Part shown: in pieces, positions 18,950-27,342 of the stretch
Layout of the letters: every line of letters starts with the position of its first letter
Numbering within the stretch: the first letter of the stretch is position 1
Assembly: GCF_040253635.1 (NCBI RefSeq)
Contig: NZ_JBEJGX010000003.1
Location: 8,209,501 to 8,273,500 of the forward strand
Length of the DNA: 64,000 bases
From: Streptomyces sp. Edi2
GTDB lineage: Bacteria; Actinomycetota; Actinomycetes; Streptomycetales; Streptomycetaceae
Direction: 5' to 3'
The notes under the pieces: generated by a model
The model's database searches: none
What the model saw: only the letters and a program-made list of their open reading frames with translations
What the model was told of the DNA's origin: nothing
Position numbers and translations under genes: made by a program

Positions 18950-19332
18950 TGTGTCCGGTTCCCCCGGATGCTGAGCGGGCGGATGTCCGGCCAGTGCTCG
19001 TCCACCCCGTTCCGCGGCCTGCGGAACGCCGGTGAGGTCGACCACCCGAAGCGGTGCCGGGCCCGGTGCAGGGTCCGCTGCACCGGTTCGTCGTCACGCA
19101 GCGGGTAGTGGGTGCGCAGTGGTTCGTGCCGGGCCGGCAGAGCCGCCAGGGCGGTGCGGAGGACCGGCACAGCGACCCGTCGCGGGAAGCGCAGGAGGAG
19201 CGGTACGGCGTAGGCGGAGAGGTTGGGGTCGGCGGCGTGCAAGAACCACAGGCCCCGTTGCGACGATGGCAGGGGTGCCTCGATGGCGCCGCGCCGACGC
19301 AGGTCCGGGCGGCGGTCGGTGGCGGGGATCAC
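18946..19332 (-). pseudogene. Truncated condensation-domain stub
   Basis: 128 codons from a GTG overlapping the A-T stop (GTGA). Residues ~18-95 are the opening of a C domain (PLPSSQRGLWFLHAADP, LRTALAALPARHEPLRTHY). The normal continuation, VVDLTGVPQAAERGGRALA, is found in the other frame right after 19048. One extra base there (TTC-GGG to TTCC-GGG on the minus strand) would join it and run straight into the P450 frame. Even so joined, the domain ends long before the HHxxxDG motif, so it is a truncated, probably inactive remnant. A docking role cannot be excluded. Confidence 0.7.
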
Positions 19333-21184
19333 GCGGGGAGCTCGGCGAGCTGTGCGGCGAGCAGGCAGGCGAATTCCGCCATGCTGTCGGCGAAGAGAAG
19401 GTCCGCCGGATTGAGCTCGACGCCGAACCGGTCGCGCAGCCGTGCGGTGGCCTGCATCGCCAGGATGGAGTTGCCGCCGAGAACCAGAAAGTTTTCGTCC
19501 GGGCCGACGCCCGGGAGCTGGAGGAGGTCCGCCACGACAGCGCGTACGGCCGTGAGCGGGTCGTTCTCGTCGCCGTCCGCGGGGACGGCGTCGCCGGGTG
19601 TCGGGGTCCCGTCGGCGGATCCCGGCTCCGGCAGCCGGCCGCGGTCGATCTTCCCGTTGACGTGCATCGGCATCTCGGCCATGACGATCCAGCGGCCGGG
19701 CACCATGTACGCGGGCAGCGCCTCGCGGACCGCGGCCGCGAGGCGGTCGGTCAGGTCGTCGGCCTGTGCTGCGGCACCAGCGGCGGGCCGCACGTAGGCC
19801 ACGAGGCCGGCCCTGGCGCCCTCCCCGGTCTTCTCCACCGCCACGGCGGATGCCATACCCGTGGCCATGAGGGCGAGTTCGACCTCTTCGGGCTCGATGC
19901 GGAAGCCCCGCAGTTTGATCTGCCGGTCGATCCGCCCCAGGAACTCCAGCGCGCCGTCGGGGCGGCACCGGACCAGGTCCCCGGTGCGGTAGACGTGTTC
20001 GCCGCCGGGCAGGGTGACGAACTTGCGGGCCGTCAGGGCCGGGTCTCCGAGGTATTCGGTGGCCAGCTGTGGTCCGCTGACACAGAGTTCACCGTCCTCG
20101 CCCGTCGGGACGGGCCGCGCGTCGGCGTCCAGGACGTGCAGGGTGCCCGGCTGGATGGGGAAGCCGATCGGGACACGAGTGACCTCCGCCGTCGACTGTG
20201 CCGTGCACACGAAGGCGGAGACCATCGTGGTGGCTTCGGTGGGACCGTAGACGTTCACCAGCCGGCGCGGCGGTTCGGCCTCGCACACCCGGCGGATTGT
20301 CACGGCGTCGGCCTGCTCGCCGCCGAACAGCAAGGTGTCCAGAGAGCGGAAGGCGGTCGGGTCCTCGCGGGCGATCATGTCGAACAGCGCGGTGGTCAGC
20401 AGCATGGCGGTGATGCGGTGCTCGCGCAGCAGCCCGTCCCACGCCTGTACCGGGATGCTCGCGGGGTTGGGCAGGACGACCAGTGTCGCCCCGGCCACCA
20501 GGGTGTTCCAGATCTCGAAGGTCGTGATGTCGAACGCCGGGCTGGACAGGCCCGCCACCCGGTCTCCGGGACCGAGCGGGCAGTAGTGCGACGAACGGAC
20601 TAGGAGGCGACCGCGCGATGGCTGATTACCACGCCCTTGGGGCGGCCGGTGGAACCGGAGGTGTACCCGACGAACATCGGTTTCCCGGCGTCGGTTCGGG
20701 CCGGAGCCGGCGGCCGAGAGGCTGGGGCCGCATCGGGCAGAGCCACCACTGCCGGGCCTGCCGGCGGCATCCAGCGGGTGCCCGGCCCTCGGACGACGGC
20801 GCGTGGCGCGCAGTCCTCCACCACGGTCCGCAGCCGCTCCTCGGGTACCGCTGGATCCAGCGGTACGTACGCGGCGCCCGCTCGCAGAACTCCCAGCGCG
20901 GCGACCGGCAGTTCGACGGACCGTTCCACCGCGAGGGCGACCAGGTCTCCCGGTGCCACCCCGGCCTCCGCAAGCGCTGCGGCCATCCAGCCGGCACGTT
21001 CCCACAGCTCGGCATAGGTCAGTGACCTGCCGGTGGTGTCGCGCAGCGCGCATTCCTCGGGCTGTTCCCTCACGCGGCGGGCGACCAAGGCGCTGATCAC
21101 AGATTCGCCAGCGAAGCAATCCGCATGTTCACAAGCGTCAACGACGTAGTCAGTGGACCGCAAAGTCGCCCCCAGGCAGATCAT
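19329..21184 (-). pseudogene. NRPS A-T protein, split by a one-base frameshift
   Basis: Adenylation plus carrier didomain read in two frames. The N-terminal part (MICLGATL... to GYTSGSTGRPKGVVISHRAVAS) stops at TAG 20600-20602. The rest (LVRSSHYCPLGPGDRV, FDITTFEIW, YGPTEATT, YRTGD, VNGKIDRG, LGGNSILA) continues in the next frame to 19329. Adding one C (TCCTAG to TCCCTAG, minus strand) gives a normal 618-residue enzyme. It is therefore either a recent disabling mutation or a sequencing error. The specificity pocket begins D-I-F and I do not recognise the code. Start codon uncertain: ATG 21184 or ATG 21202, both with weak ribosome sites. First enzyme gene of the cluster. Confidence 0.85.
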
Positions 21185-21219
21185 CTTCTCAGCTCGGGCC
21201 ATCTTTGAAGGAGCCGTGA

Positions 21220-21232
21220 CCGTTGTCAACGG
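21220..21232. promoter_or_regulatory. Inverted repeat before the NRPS operon
   Basis: CCGTTG-T-CAACGG, perfect 6-base arms, 36 bases before the A-T start. A second repeat, GGTGAC-5-GTCACC, lies at 21291-21307 near the LysR stop. One may be an operator and the other a terminator for LysR; neither role is shown. Confidence 0.35.
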
Positions 21233-21357
21233 CCGTCGGGGTGCCCAGGGGTGGCCAGGGGAATTGACTCTCGTCCACATTCTGCGGAGTGGTGACACGG
21301 CGTCACCGGCGAGTGGGATGATCGGATGCGACAGTCTAGTAGGGGGATGCCGCCGAG

Positions 21358-22317
21358 CTATGGCCTGGCCACGCTCCAGGTCCGGGAGGCCCATGTCCGG
21401 AAGTGTGGAGACTGTGCGATGAGGGCCCGGTAGGCCTCGGCGGCGGAGCCGAAGAGGGTGTCCGCCAGCTCGTCGGCCAGGCCCTTGCGTCGCCAGGCCA
21501 GCACATAGCGGCACCACAGGGGAGCGCCGGCCAGGGGCCTGACGAGGACACCGGGGATCGGCCGGAGCGTCGCTTGCACGATGGAGATACCGATGCCTTC
21601 GGCGATCATGTTCTGCAACTGCTGCTGGTCGCCCAGGAATTCGTGGACCGCCGCCGGGGTGAACCCGGCCGCCCGGCAGGCCGCGTAGAACACTCCCGGC
21701 CAGCCGGCCCCGTCGTCCGGAGTCAGAAACCACGTGTCGTCGGCCAGATCGGCGAGCGCCACCTCCCGGCAGTGCCGGAGCCGGTGCCCGGCCGGCAGAG
21801 CGACGAAGGACGGCTCGGTGACGATCCCGCGGTGTGCCACGGCTGCTGAGTGCCGCAGTTCACGTCCGGGATAGTCCGCGGCGATCGCGGCGTCCACCTC
21901 GCCGTGCTCCAGGAGCTCGACGATCTCCGAGGACGGATACACGCTGCTCAACGTGAGCGCGAGATCGGGCAGCCGGCTCCGGAGCCGGATGAGCATACCG
22001 GCCAGGACCGGCGAGTTGGTCGCGGCCAGGCGGAGGTGCCGGCGTGTTCCCGTACGGTCTGCGACCGGCCGGCGCCCGATCGCGGCCGCGCGGGCCAGCA
22101 CGTCACGGGCCTGGGCCAGGACCTCGGTGCCGTACCGCGTCAGCTCCACGCCCGAGGTGTTCCGCTCGAACAGCGGATGGCCGAAGTACTGCTCAATCCG
22201 CTGCAGTTGGGTGCTCATAGCCGGCTGCGAGTACCCCAGGTCCGAGGCGGCCCGGCCCACGCTCCCGGCATCGGCGATCGCACACAGCACTCTGAGGTGC
22301 CGAAGCTCCAGCTCCAT
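21358..22317 (-). CDS. LysR-type transcriptional regulator
   Basis: 319 residues. The N-terminal winged helix-turn-helix is about residues 1-60 (MELELRHLRVLCAIADAGSVGRAASDLGYSQPAMSTQLQRIE), followed by an LTTR effector-binding domain of two alpha/beta lobes. Start ATG 22317 has a strong AGGAGG 8 bases upstream, which rules out the longer frame. It lies upstream of and co-directional with the nonribosomal peptide genes, so it is the likely cluster regulator; its ligand is unknown. Confidence 0.92.
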   Translation of the reverse strand: MELELRHLRVLCAIADAGSVGRAASDLGYSQPAMSTQLQRIEQYFGHPLFERNTSGVELTRYGTEVLAQARDVLARAAAIGRRPVADRTGTRRHLRLAATNSPVLAGMLIRLRSRLPDLALTLSSVYPSSEIVELLEHGEVDAAIAADYPGRELRHSAAVAHRGIVTEPSFVALPAGHRLRHCREVALADLADDTWFLTPDDGAGWPGVFYAACRAAGFTPAAVHEFLGDQQQLQNMIAEGIGISIVQATLRPIPGVLVRPLAGAPLWCRYVLAWRRKGLADELADTLFGSAAEAYRALIAQSPHFRTWASRTWSVARP

Positions 22318-22565
22318 GCCTGCACTCCTCCTGTCCGCGCTGCTCCTGCCCGAACCGTCCGGGGCCACCGCGGGCGGCCGCCGGGCACGTGGCCCTCGTC
22401 CGGCGGTCCGGTGCGGTCCGGCGGAGTCCGGTGGAGTCCGCTGTGGAAGCCCACCTCATCGCTCCCGGCCCGCTCGCGCCAGGGCCGGGTACGGCCCGCA
22501 GACATCCGGCGTCTCGAAGCCGTGGGGAAGCGCGGGTGCGCGGGGGAGGGAGCGGCGCGACCGTG

Positions 22566-22601
22566 CCGAGGGGCGGCCCGCATCTGCGAGCCGCCCCTCG
22601 G
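22566..22601 (-). terminator. Terminator after the SGNH hydrolase gene
   Basis: Perfect 12-bp stem CCGAGGGGCGGC / GCCGCCCCTCGG with a 12-base loop, 10 bases past the end of the minus-strand hydrolase gene. Confidence 0.85.
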
Positions 22602-22610
22602 GCGGAGTAC

Positions 22611-24506
22611 TCAGTCCGCCGCGGTGAGGGCCCGGGGCGCCTCGACCAGGACCTTCTTACCGTCCTGACCAGTCATCACGAGGCGTGGCAGCCAGGGCCC
22701 CTTACGGTCGTAGACATGCGTGACGGCCGCTTCGCCCGTCTCCCGCTGCGTACCGTCGCCGAAGTACCAGTGATAGCGGTACCCGGCGGCGGGCGGCTTG
22801 CCGTTCACCGTCACCGACATGCGCACCTCGCTGCCGACGGGCGCGTTCGCCGGGACGTCCAGCTGCGCCCGGGGACCCTGCCGGGGGAGGTGGAACCACT
22901 CGCGGACCTGCGGGTTGAGGAGAAAGGCATCGGCGTACTGCCGGGCGCCCTCGATGTCGGGGTGGGCGACTGCCGCAGTCAGACACTGCGCCGGAGTCGC
23001 GCTGAGCTCGGGGCAGGCCCGCGTGCGCAGCGGGAACGCCGGGTCGCTCACCGGAGTGCCCCAGACCTTGGAGTCAGGGGCGAGAACGGCATTGTCCACG
23101 GTAAACAGTCCGTCGGCCGCGACCGCGTACGGGCCGTCCGGGGACGCCTTGTTGGCGGTGGCCGCCGCTTGGTGGTAGGCGGCATTGGCCAGTTGTGTGT
23201 ACTGCTCGTAGCGCTCGGCCACCCTGCCGAGGGCTCCCCTGCAGGAAGTCAGCCGTGCCCCGGAGACTCCCGGGGCCGAACAGGTCCGCACCGGGATCGG
23301 AGAACTGCTGCGGCTCAGCGCGTAGTAGAAATCGGCCACGATCACCTTCGGCCGCCCCGGCAGGGAATGGGCCTTCTCGATCGCCGCCTGCATCCCGCGT
23401 CCGCCGTATCCGACCTTCGCGCCGCTGAAGTAGGGGACGTTCTTGGCCGGGTTCTCCGGCGCCGCGCCGATGCCGGAGCACTCGCGCTTCACTGCTTCGG
23501 GCAGATGCTGTGAGCCGGGGGTGATGCCGACGCCTATACCGAAGAAGGGATCGAGGTCGTTGATGCAGCCGTTGATCACGACCAGATCGAGACCGTAGCC
23601 GCCCGCCCGCGCCTGCGCGCCCGCCTTCTCCAACTGGCAGAACACATCCGGCGTTTGCTGGGTGACCTCGCCGAACTCCATCTCCCCGTCGCCGTCCGGG
23701 TCCTGCTTCTCCGCCGTGCGCAGACAGGCCGCGTCGTCGTTGCCCACGGGCAGATCCGGTGCGTCGAGCACCGCGCCGGAGATCGAGTAGTCCATGTTCT
23801 GATGGCCCCGGCCGGTCTCCCGGCCGAGCAACTGACCCGTCAGATAAGGAAACTTCTGGTCATGGTCCAGGCCCTGTCCCCAGACCACGGAGTCACCGAC
23901 GGATGCCACCCGCACCGGATCGCACCCCCGGCGCACCGTGTCCCGCCAGACCTTGCCGTAGCGGCCGTGGGCATGACTCCCGGACGAGGTGGCGATGCGG
24001 GCGTCGACCTGCAAGGCGGTCTCGGCTGCGGGCACCCGGTCGAAGGGGATGCTGAACTCCGCCGTGCCGACCGGGGCAGCCATGGCGAGGTGCCCGCCGG
24101 CCAGCTGCTTCTCACCGGCGCGGACGCGCCACTCCACGGTGGCGCCGGCTCTCGCCGCGGCGGGGTCGTAGACCTGCACCCGGCCGTGCACGGCTCCGCT
24201 GCACACCGGATTCGGCGTCAAGTCCACGTCGAGGACGAGGGGGAACGCCGAACCCGGTAAGGCGCCGGCCTGTGCCGCGGCGGGCAGTCCGCCGAGGAGC
24301 TGGCCGAGGAGGACGGCGACCGCAGTGGCCGCCGCGAAACGCCTTGGCACGAAACGCCTTGCCGCGCGTCGCTTCGCCGTGAACCGCGTTGCTGCGAAAC
24401 GCCTCACCGCGAGCGAGCGACGGCTCACCCCCGGCCCGCTGGGAACGGAACTCGCGCCGGTGCCCGCCCGTTTGGGCACAACCCACCGCGACCACACTGA
24501 TGCCAC
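22611..24506 (-). CDS. Secreted SGNH/GDSL hydrolase with PKD domain
   Basis: 631 residues from a GTG at 24506 preceded by AGGGGAG. The N terminus (about 1-60) is unusually long and basic (RRSLAVRRFAATRFTAKRR..), followed by a hydrophobic export helix VAVLLGQLLGGLPAAAQA. The hydrolase domain has the nucleophile in VASVGDSVVWGQG, VVINGCINDLDP, and the closing D-x-x-H-type block VAHPDIEGA. A PKD-like domain (WYFGDGT..EAAVTHVYDRKG) sits at the C terminus. Likely an extracellular esterase/lipase. The basic stretch is encoded by imperfect GCGAAACGCCTT-like repeats, so the exported form's true start is less certain. Confidence 0.87.
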   Translation of the reverse strand: MASVWSRWVVPKRAGTGASSVPSGPGVSRRSLAVRRFAATRFTAKRRAARRFVPRRFAAATAVAVLLGQLLGGLPAAAQAGALPGSAFPLVLDVDLTPNPVCSGAVHGRVQVYDPAAARAGATVEWRVRAGEKQLAGGHLAMAAPVGTAEFSIPFDRVPAAETALQVDARIATSSGSHAHGRYGKVWRDTVRRGCDPVRVASVGDSVVWGQGLDHDQKFPYLTGQLLGRETGRGHQNMDYSISGAVLDAPDLPVGNDDAACLRTAEKQDPDGDGEMEFGEVTQQTPDVFCQLEKAGAQARAGGYGLDLVVINGCINDLDPFFGIGVGITPGSQHLPEAVKRECSGIGAAPENPAKNVPYFSGAKVGYGGRGMQAAIEKAHSLPGRPKVIVADFYYALSRSSSPIPVRTCSAPGVSGARLTSCRGALGRVAERYEQYTQLANAAYHQAAATANKASPDGPYAVAADGLFTVDNAVLAPDSKVWGTPVSDPAFPLRTRACPELSATPAQCLTAAVAHPDIEGARQYADAFLLNPQVREWFHLPRQGPRAQLDVPANAPVGSEVRMSVTVNGKPPAAGYRYHWYFGDGTQRETGEAAVTHVYDRKGPWLPRLVMTGQDGKKVLVEAPRALTAAD

Positions 24507-24791
24507 GCCAACTCCCCTGATATCGCTGCCATTTCGGTCCGCGCGGGATCCACTGCTATCCACTGCTCCCCGCACCGGTAGGGATGATGGCAGCCGGGAG
24601 ACCGGTATGGACCGCGGACGGGGCCCCTGCTGAGTGAAAGTGATCACTTACCCGCAGTTACGGCCGGCGTGTGTGATGCGGCGCCGGCGGCGTGGTGCTT
24701 CTCGGGGCGGCATCCCGGGCGGCAGTCGTGCCGTACCGGGCCGGGTGGCCTCGGCCGGTCGTGTCGCTCGTGGCAGGTGGGTGCGCGTAGG

Positions 24792-25370
24792 TCACGCGCC
24801 GGGAGCGCCGGCCCGTAGTCCGTCCATGACCAGGTCCAGGAGGCGTCCGGCGCGCGACTGCCAGTCGCCGTGGGGGTCGATCTGCCAGAGGCCGGCGATG
24901 GCGAGCACGAAGTCGTCGGCGGTCACCCCCGGACGGATGGTCCCGGCCTCCTCGTTCGCCTGCAGCAGGAGGGTGACCGCTGAGGTGACGGGGCCGTGCC
25001 CCAAACCGGCCAGGGCATTCTGCTTGCTGGTGGCCCTGCGCATCGCGTCGGCCAGGCCTGCCTTGGCCATGGCGTACTGGGCGAGGCGGTCCATCCACTC
25101 CCGCAGGGCCTGGTCGGGTGTGCGGGTCTCCAGCAATTGGGCCGCGGTGTCGGCGACCTGCTGGACCTCGTAGCGGTAGACCTCCAGGACCAGTGACTCG
25201 CGGTTGGGGAAGTGGCGGTAGAAGGTCCCCTGTCCGACACATGCCTTCTTCGCGATGGAGCTCAGCGGGGCATCGGCCGAGTGCGTCAGCTCCTCCAGTG
25301 CCACTTCGAGGATGCGCTCGCGATTCCGTTGCGCGTCCGAGCGCAGGGGCGCGTCCTTTTTCTGCTGCAC
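24792..25370 (-). CDS. TetR-family repressor
   Basis: 192 residues. The helix-turn-helix is about residues 15-60 (RERILEVALEELTHSADAPLSSIAKKACVGQGTFYRHFPNRESLV), then an all-helical ligand domain. Divergent from the molybdenum hydroxylase operon, with two palindromic operators in the spacer. It probably represses itself and that operon until an aldehyde or aromatic ligand binds; the ligand is unknown. ATG start. Confidence 0.93.
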   Translation of the reverse strand: MQQKKDAPLRSDAQRNRERILEVALEELTHSADAPLSSIAKKACVGQGTFYRHFPNRESLVLEVYRYEVQQVADTAAQLLETRTPDQALREWMDRLAQYAMAKAGLADAMRRATSKQNALAGLGHGPVTSAVTLLLQANEEAGTIRPGVTADDFVLAIAGLWQIDPHGDWQSRAGRLLDLVMDGLRAGAPGA

Positions 25371-25410
25371 TCGTCCTCCTTCCGGAAATCAGCGAGGGCC
25401 GGCCTTGCTA

Positions 25411-25456
25411 ACCGGACAGTTGTCCGGTACGTTACGAGGGTAATGGACAGTTGTCC
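25411..25456. promoter_or_regulatory. Two TetR operators (GGACA-GT-TGTCC)
   Basis: Site 1, ACCGGACAGTTGTCCGGT (25411-25428), has perfect 8-base arms around GT. Site 2, GGACAGTTGTCC (25445-25456), shares the same 12-base core. The centres are 31 bases apart, about three helical turns. Both lie 41-86 bases upstream of the tetR start and upstream of the oxidoreductase operon. Confidence 0.85.
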
Positions 25457-25741
25457 GCTTAGGTCCACCATAGCGGCAGATACGGCCGGTGTGGACAGCC
25501 CGTGGGCACTGTGACCTGCCTACCATCCAGCGCCTTCGCCGTCGGCGCTCCGAGCCGGCGCCGCTACGCACCCCGCCGTCTCTTCCCCCACCGTCTTCCG
25601 AACTGTCCCCGGGAACCTCTGTCGTCCGGCACTCCCGCTCCCGCAGTACAGGGGCCGCTCGGCCTCCGGGCCGGCCACGTCGGCATCAGGGTCCGCGCCC
25701 CGATGACCACCGCGCCTCCCATACGCGAAAGAAGGCTGACC

Positions 25742-26353
25742 ATGGCCCTATCGACGTCCAGCGCCATCACCCTGAACATCAACGGCGAGAAACACACGCT
25801 GCCCGTCGACCACCGCACCACCCTGCTCGACGCGCTGCGCGAGCACCTGGATCTGACCGGTACCAAAAAGGGCTGTGACCACGGCCAGTGCGGGGCTTGT
25901 ACGGTGCTGCTCGACGGACGCCGGGCCGTCGCGTGCCTGCAGCTCGCGGTGGCCGCCGAGGGGCGCGGGATCACCACCATCGAGGGCGTGGCGGAGGGCG
26001 AGCGGCTGCATCCGGTGCAGCAGGCGTTCCTCGACCTGGACGGCTACCAGTGCGGCTACTGCACACCGGGCCAGATCTGCTCGGCGATCGCGGTGATCGA
26101 GGAGCATGCGGCGGGCTGGCCGAGCGCCGTGAGCGCGGACGTACGGCCCGAGGCGGGCGTGCCGCCGCTCACCGCCGATGAGATCCGGGAGCGGATGAGC
26201 GGGAATCTGTGCCGCTGTGGCGCCTATGTATCGATCGTGCAGGCGGTCGCGCAGGCGGCGCAGGCCGGTGCGGCGCCGTCCCCTCCCGGACCGCGGCAGG
26301 AAATCGGCCCCTCCACGGCTGCCGGCACGGACGGCGCGGAGGTGACGGCATGA
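25742..26353 (+). CDS. Molybdenum hydroxylase, 2Fe-2S subunit
   Basis: 203-residue electron-transfer subunit of a xanthine/aldehyde-oxidase family enzyme. Ferredoxin-type cluster: Cys45, Cys50, Cys53 (CDHGQCGAC) and Cys65. Second cluster in the helical domain: CGYCTPGQ and GNLCRCG. No Tat signal precedes it, unlike E. coli PaoA, so the enzyme should be cytoplasmic. ATG 25742 is the last start before the conserved domain, behind AAGAAGG. Stop overlaps the next start by 4 bases (ATGA). Confidence 0.95.
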   Translation: MALSTSSAITLNINGEKHTLPVDHRTTLLDALREHLDLTGTKKGCDHGQCGACTVLLDGRRAVACLQLAVAAEGRGITTIEGVAEGERLHPVQQAFLDLDGYQCGYCTPGQICSAIAVIEEHAAGWPSAVSADVRPEAGVPPLTADEIRERMSGNLCRCGAYVSIVQAVAQAAQAGAAPSPPGPRQEIGPSTAAGTDGAEVTA

Positions 26354-27342
26354 GGGAGTTCGGTTATCAGCGCGTGTTCGACGTCCCTGGTGCGGTCGCC
26401 CTGCTCGGCTCCGATCCCGGGGCGCGCGCGCTCGGCGGCGGCACCAACCTCGTCGACCTGATGAAGGCCGGGGTGGAACGGCCCGCGCTGCTCATCGATG
26501 TACGGGAACTCCCCCTCGACCGGATCGAGGCCGGGGACGGCGGCGGTCTGCACATCGGCGCGACCGTCACCAACAGTGAGCTCGCCGCCCATCCCGAAGT
26601 GCGGCGCCACTACCCGGCGTTGGCGCAGGCCGTCCTGTCCGGTGCTTCGGGGCAGTTGCGCAACATGGCCACGGTCGGCGGGAATCTGCTCCAGCGCACC
26701 CGCTGCGGCTACTTCACCGACGCGACCAAGCCGTGCAACAAGCGGGACCCCGGCAGCGGCTGTCCCGCTATCGAGGGCGAACACCACAACCACGCGATCC
26801 TGGGCGCCTCCGCGCACTGCGTGGCCGTCCACCCGTCGGACATGGGAGTGGCCCTCGCCGCCTTCGATGCCGTGGTCCGGTACGAAACGGCGGACGAGCC
26901 TGCGGAGTTGCCGCTGACGGAGTTCTATCGTCCCGTAGGTGCGACCCCGCACCTGGAGACGGCGCTGCCGCCGGGCGCGCTGATCACCGGCATCACCCTG
27001 CCGCCGGCCCCCGTTGCCGCCGTCTCCCGTTACCGGAAGGTGCGCGAGCGCGCGTCGTACGCGTTTGCGATCGGCTCGATCGCCGCCGCCCTCGACGTCC
27101 GGGACGGAGTCGTCCGCGAGGTCCGCCTCGCCTTCGGGGCGGTGGCGTCCCGGCCGTGGCGGGCCCGGGAAGCCGAGCGGGTGCTGACCGGGGGACCGGC
27201 GAGCGCCGACGCCTTCGCCGCCGCCGCGGATGCCGAACTGTCGGCCGCCCGGACGCTGCCCCACAACGGATACAAGGTGACACTGATGCGCAACCTCGTC
27301 GTGGCCGTGCTGACCGAACTCGCCGAGGAGGCCGCCCGATGA
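26350..27342 (+). CDS. Molybdenum hydroxylase, FAD subunit with 4Fe-4S insert
   Basis: 330-residue FAD-binding subunit (CO-dehydrogenase/xanthine-dehydrogenase medium type): ARALGGGTNLVDLMK, ATVGGNLLQ and LHIGATVT bind FAD. The insert RTRCGYFTDATKPCNKRDPG, with Cys119, 129, 138 and 157, matches the extra 4Fe-4S binding loop of PaoB/YagS. That places this enzyme with PaoABC-type aldehyde oxidoreductases. Overlaps both neighbours by 4 bases. Confidence 0.94.
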   Translation: MREFGYQRVFDVPGAVALLGSDPGARALGGGTNLVDLMKAGVERPALLIDVRELPLDRIEAGDGGGLHIGATVTNSELAAHPEVRRHYPALAQAVLSGASGQLRNMATVGGNLLQRTRCGYFTDATKPCNKRDPGSGCPAIEGEHHNHAILGASAHCVAVHPSDMGVALAAFDAVVRYETADEPAELPLTEFYRPVGATPHLETALPPGALITGITLPPAPVAAVSRYRKVRERASYAFAIGSIAAALDVRDGVVREVRLAFGAVASRPWRAREAERVLTGGPASADAFAAAADAELSAARTLPHNGYKVTLMRNLVVAVLTELAEEAAR

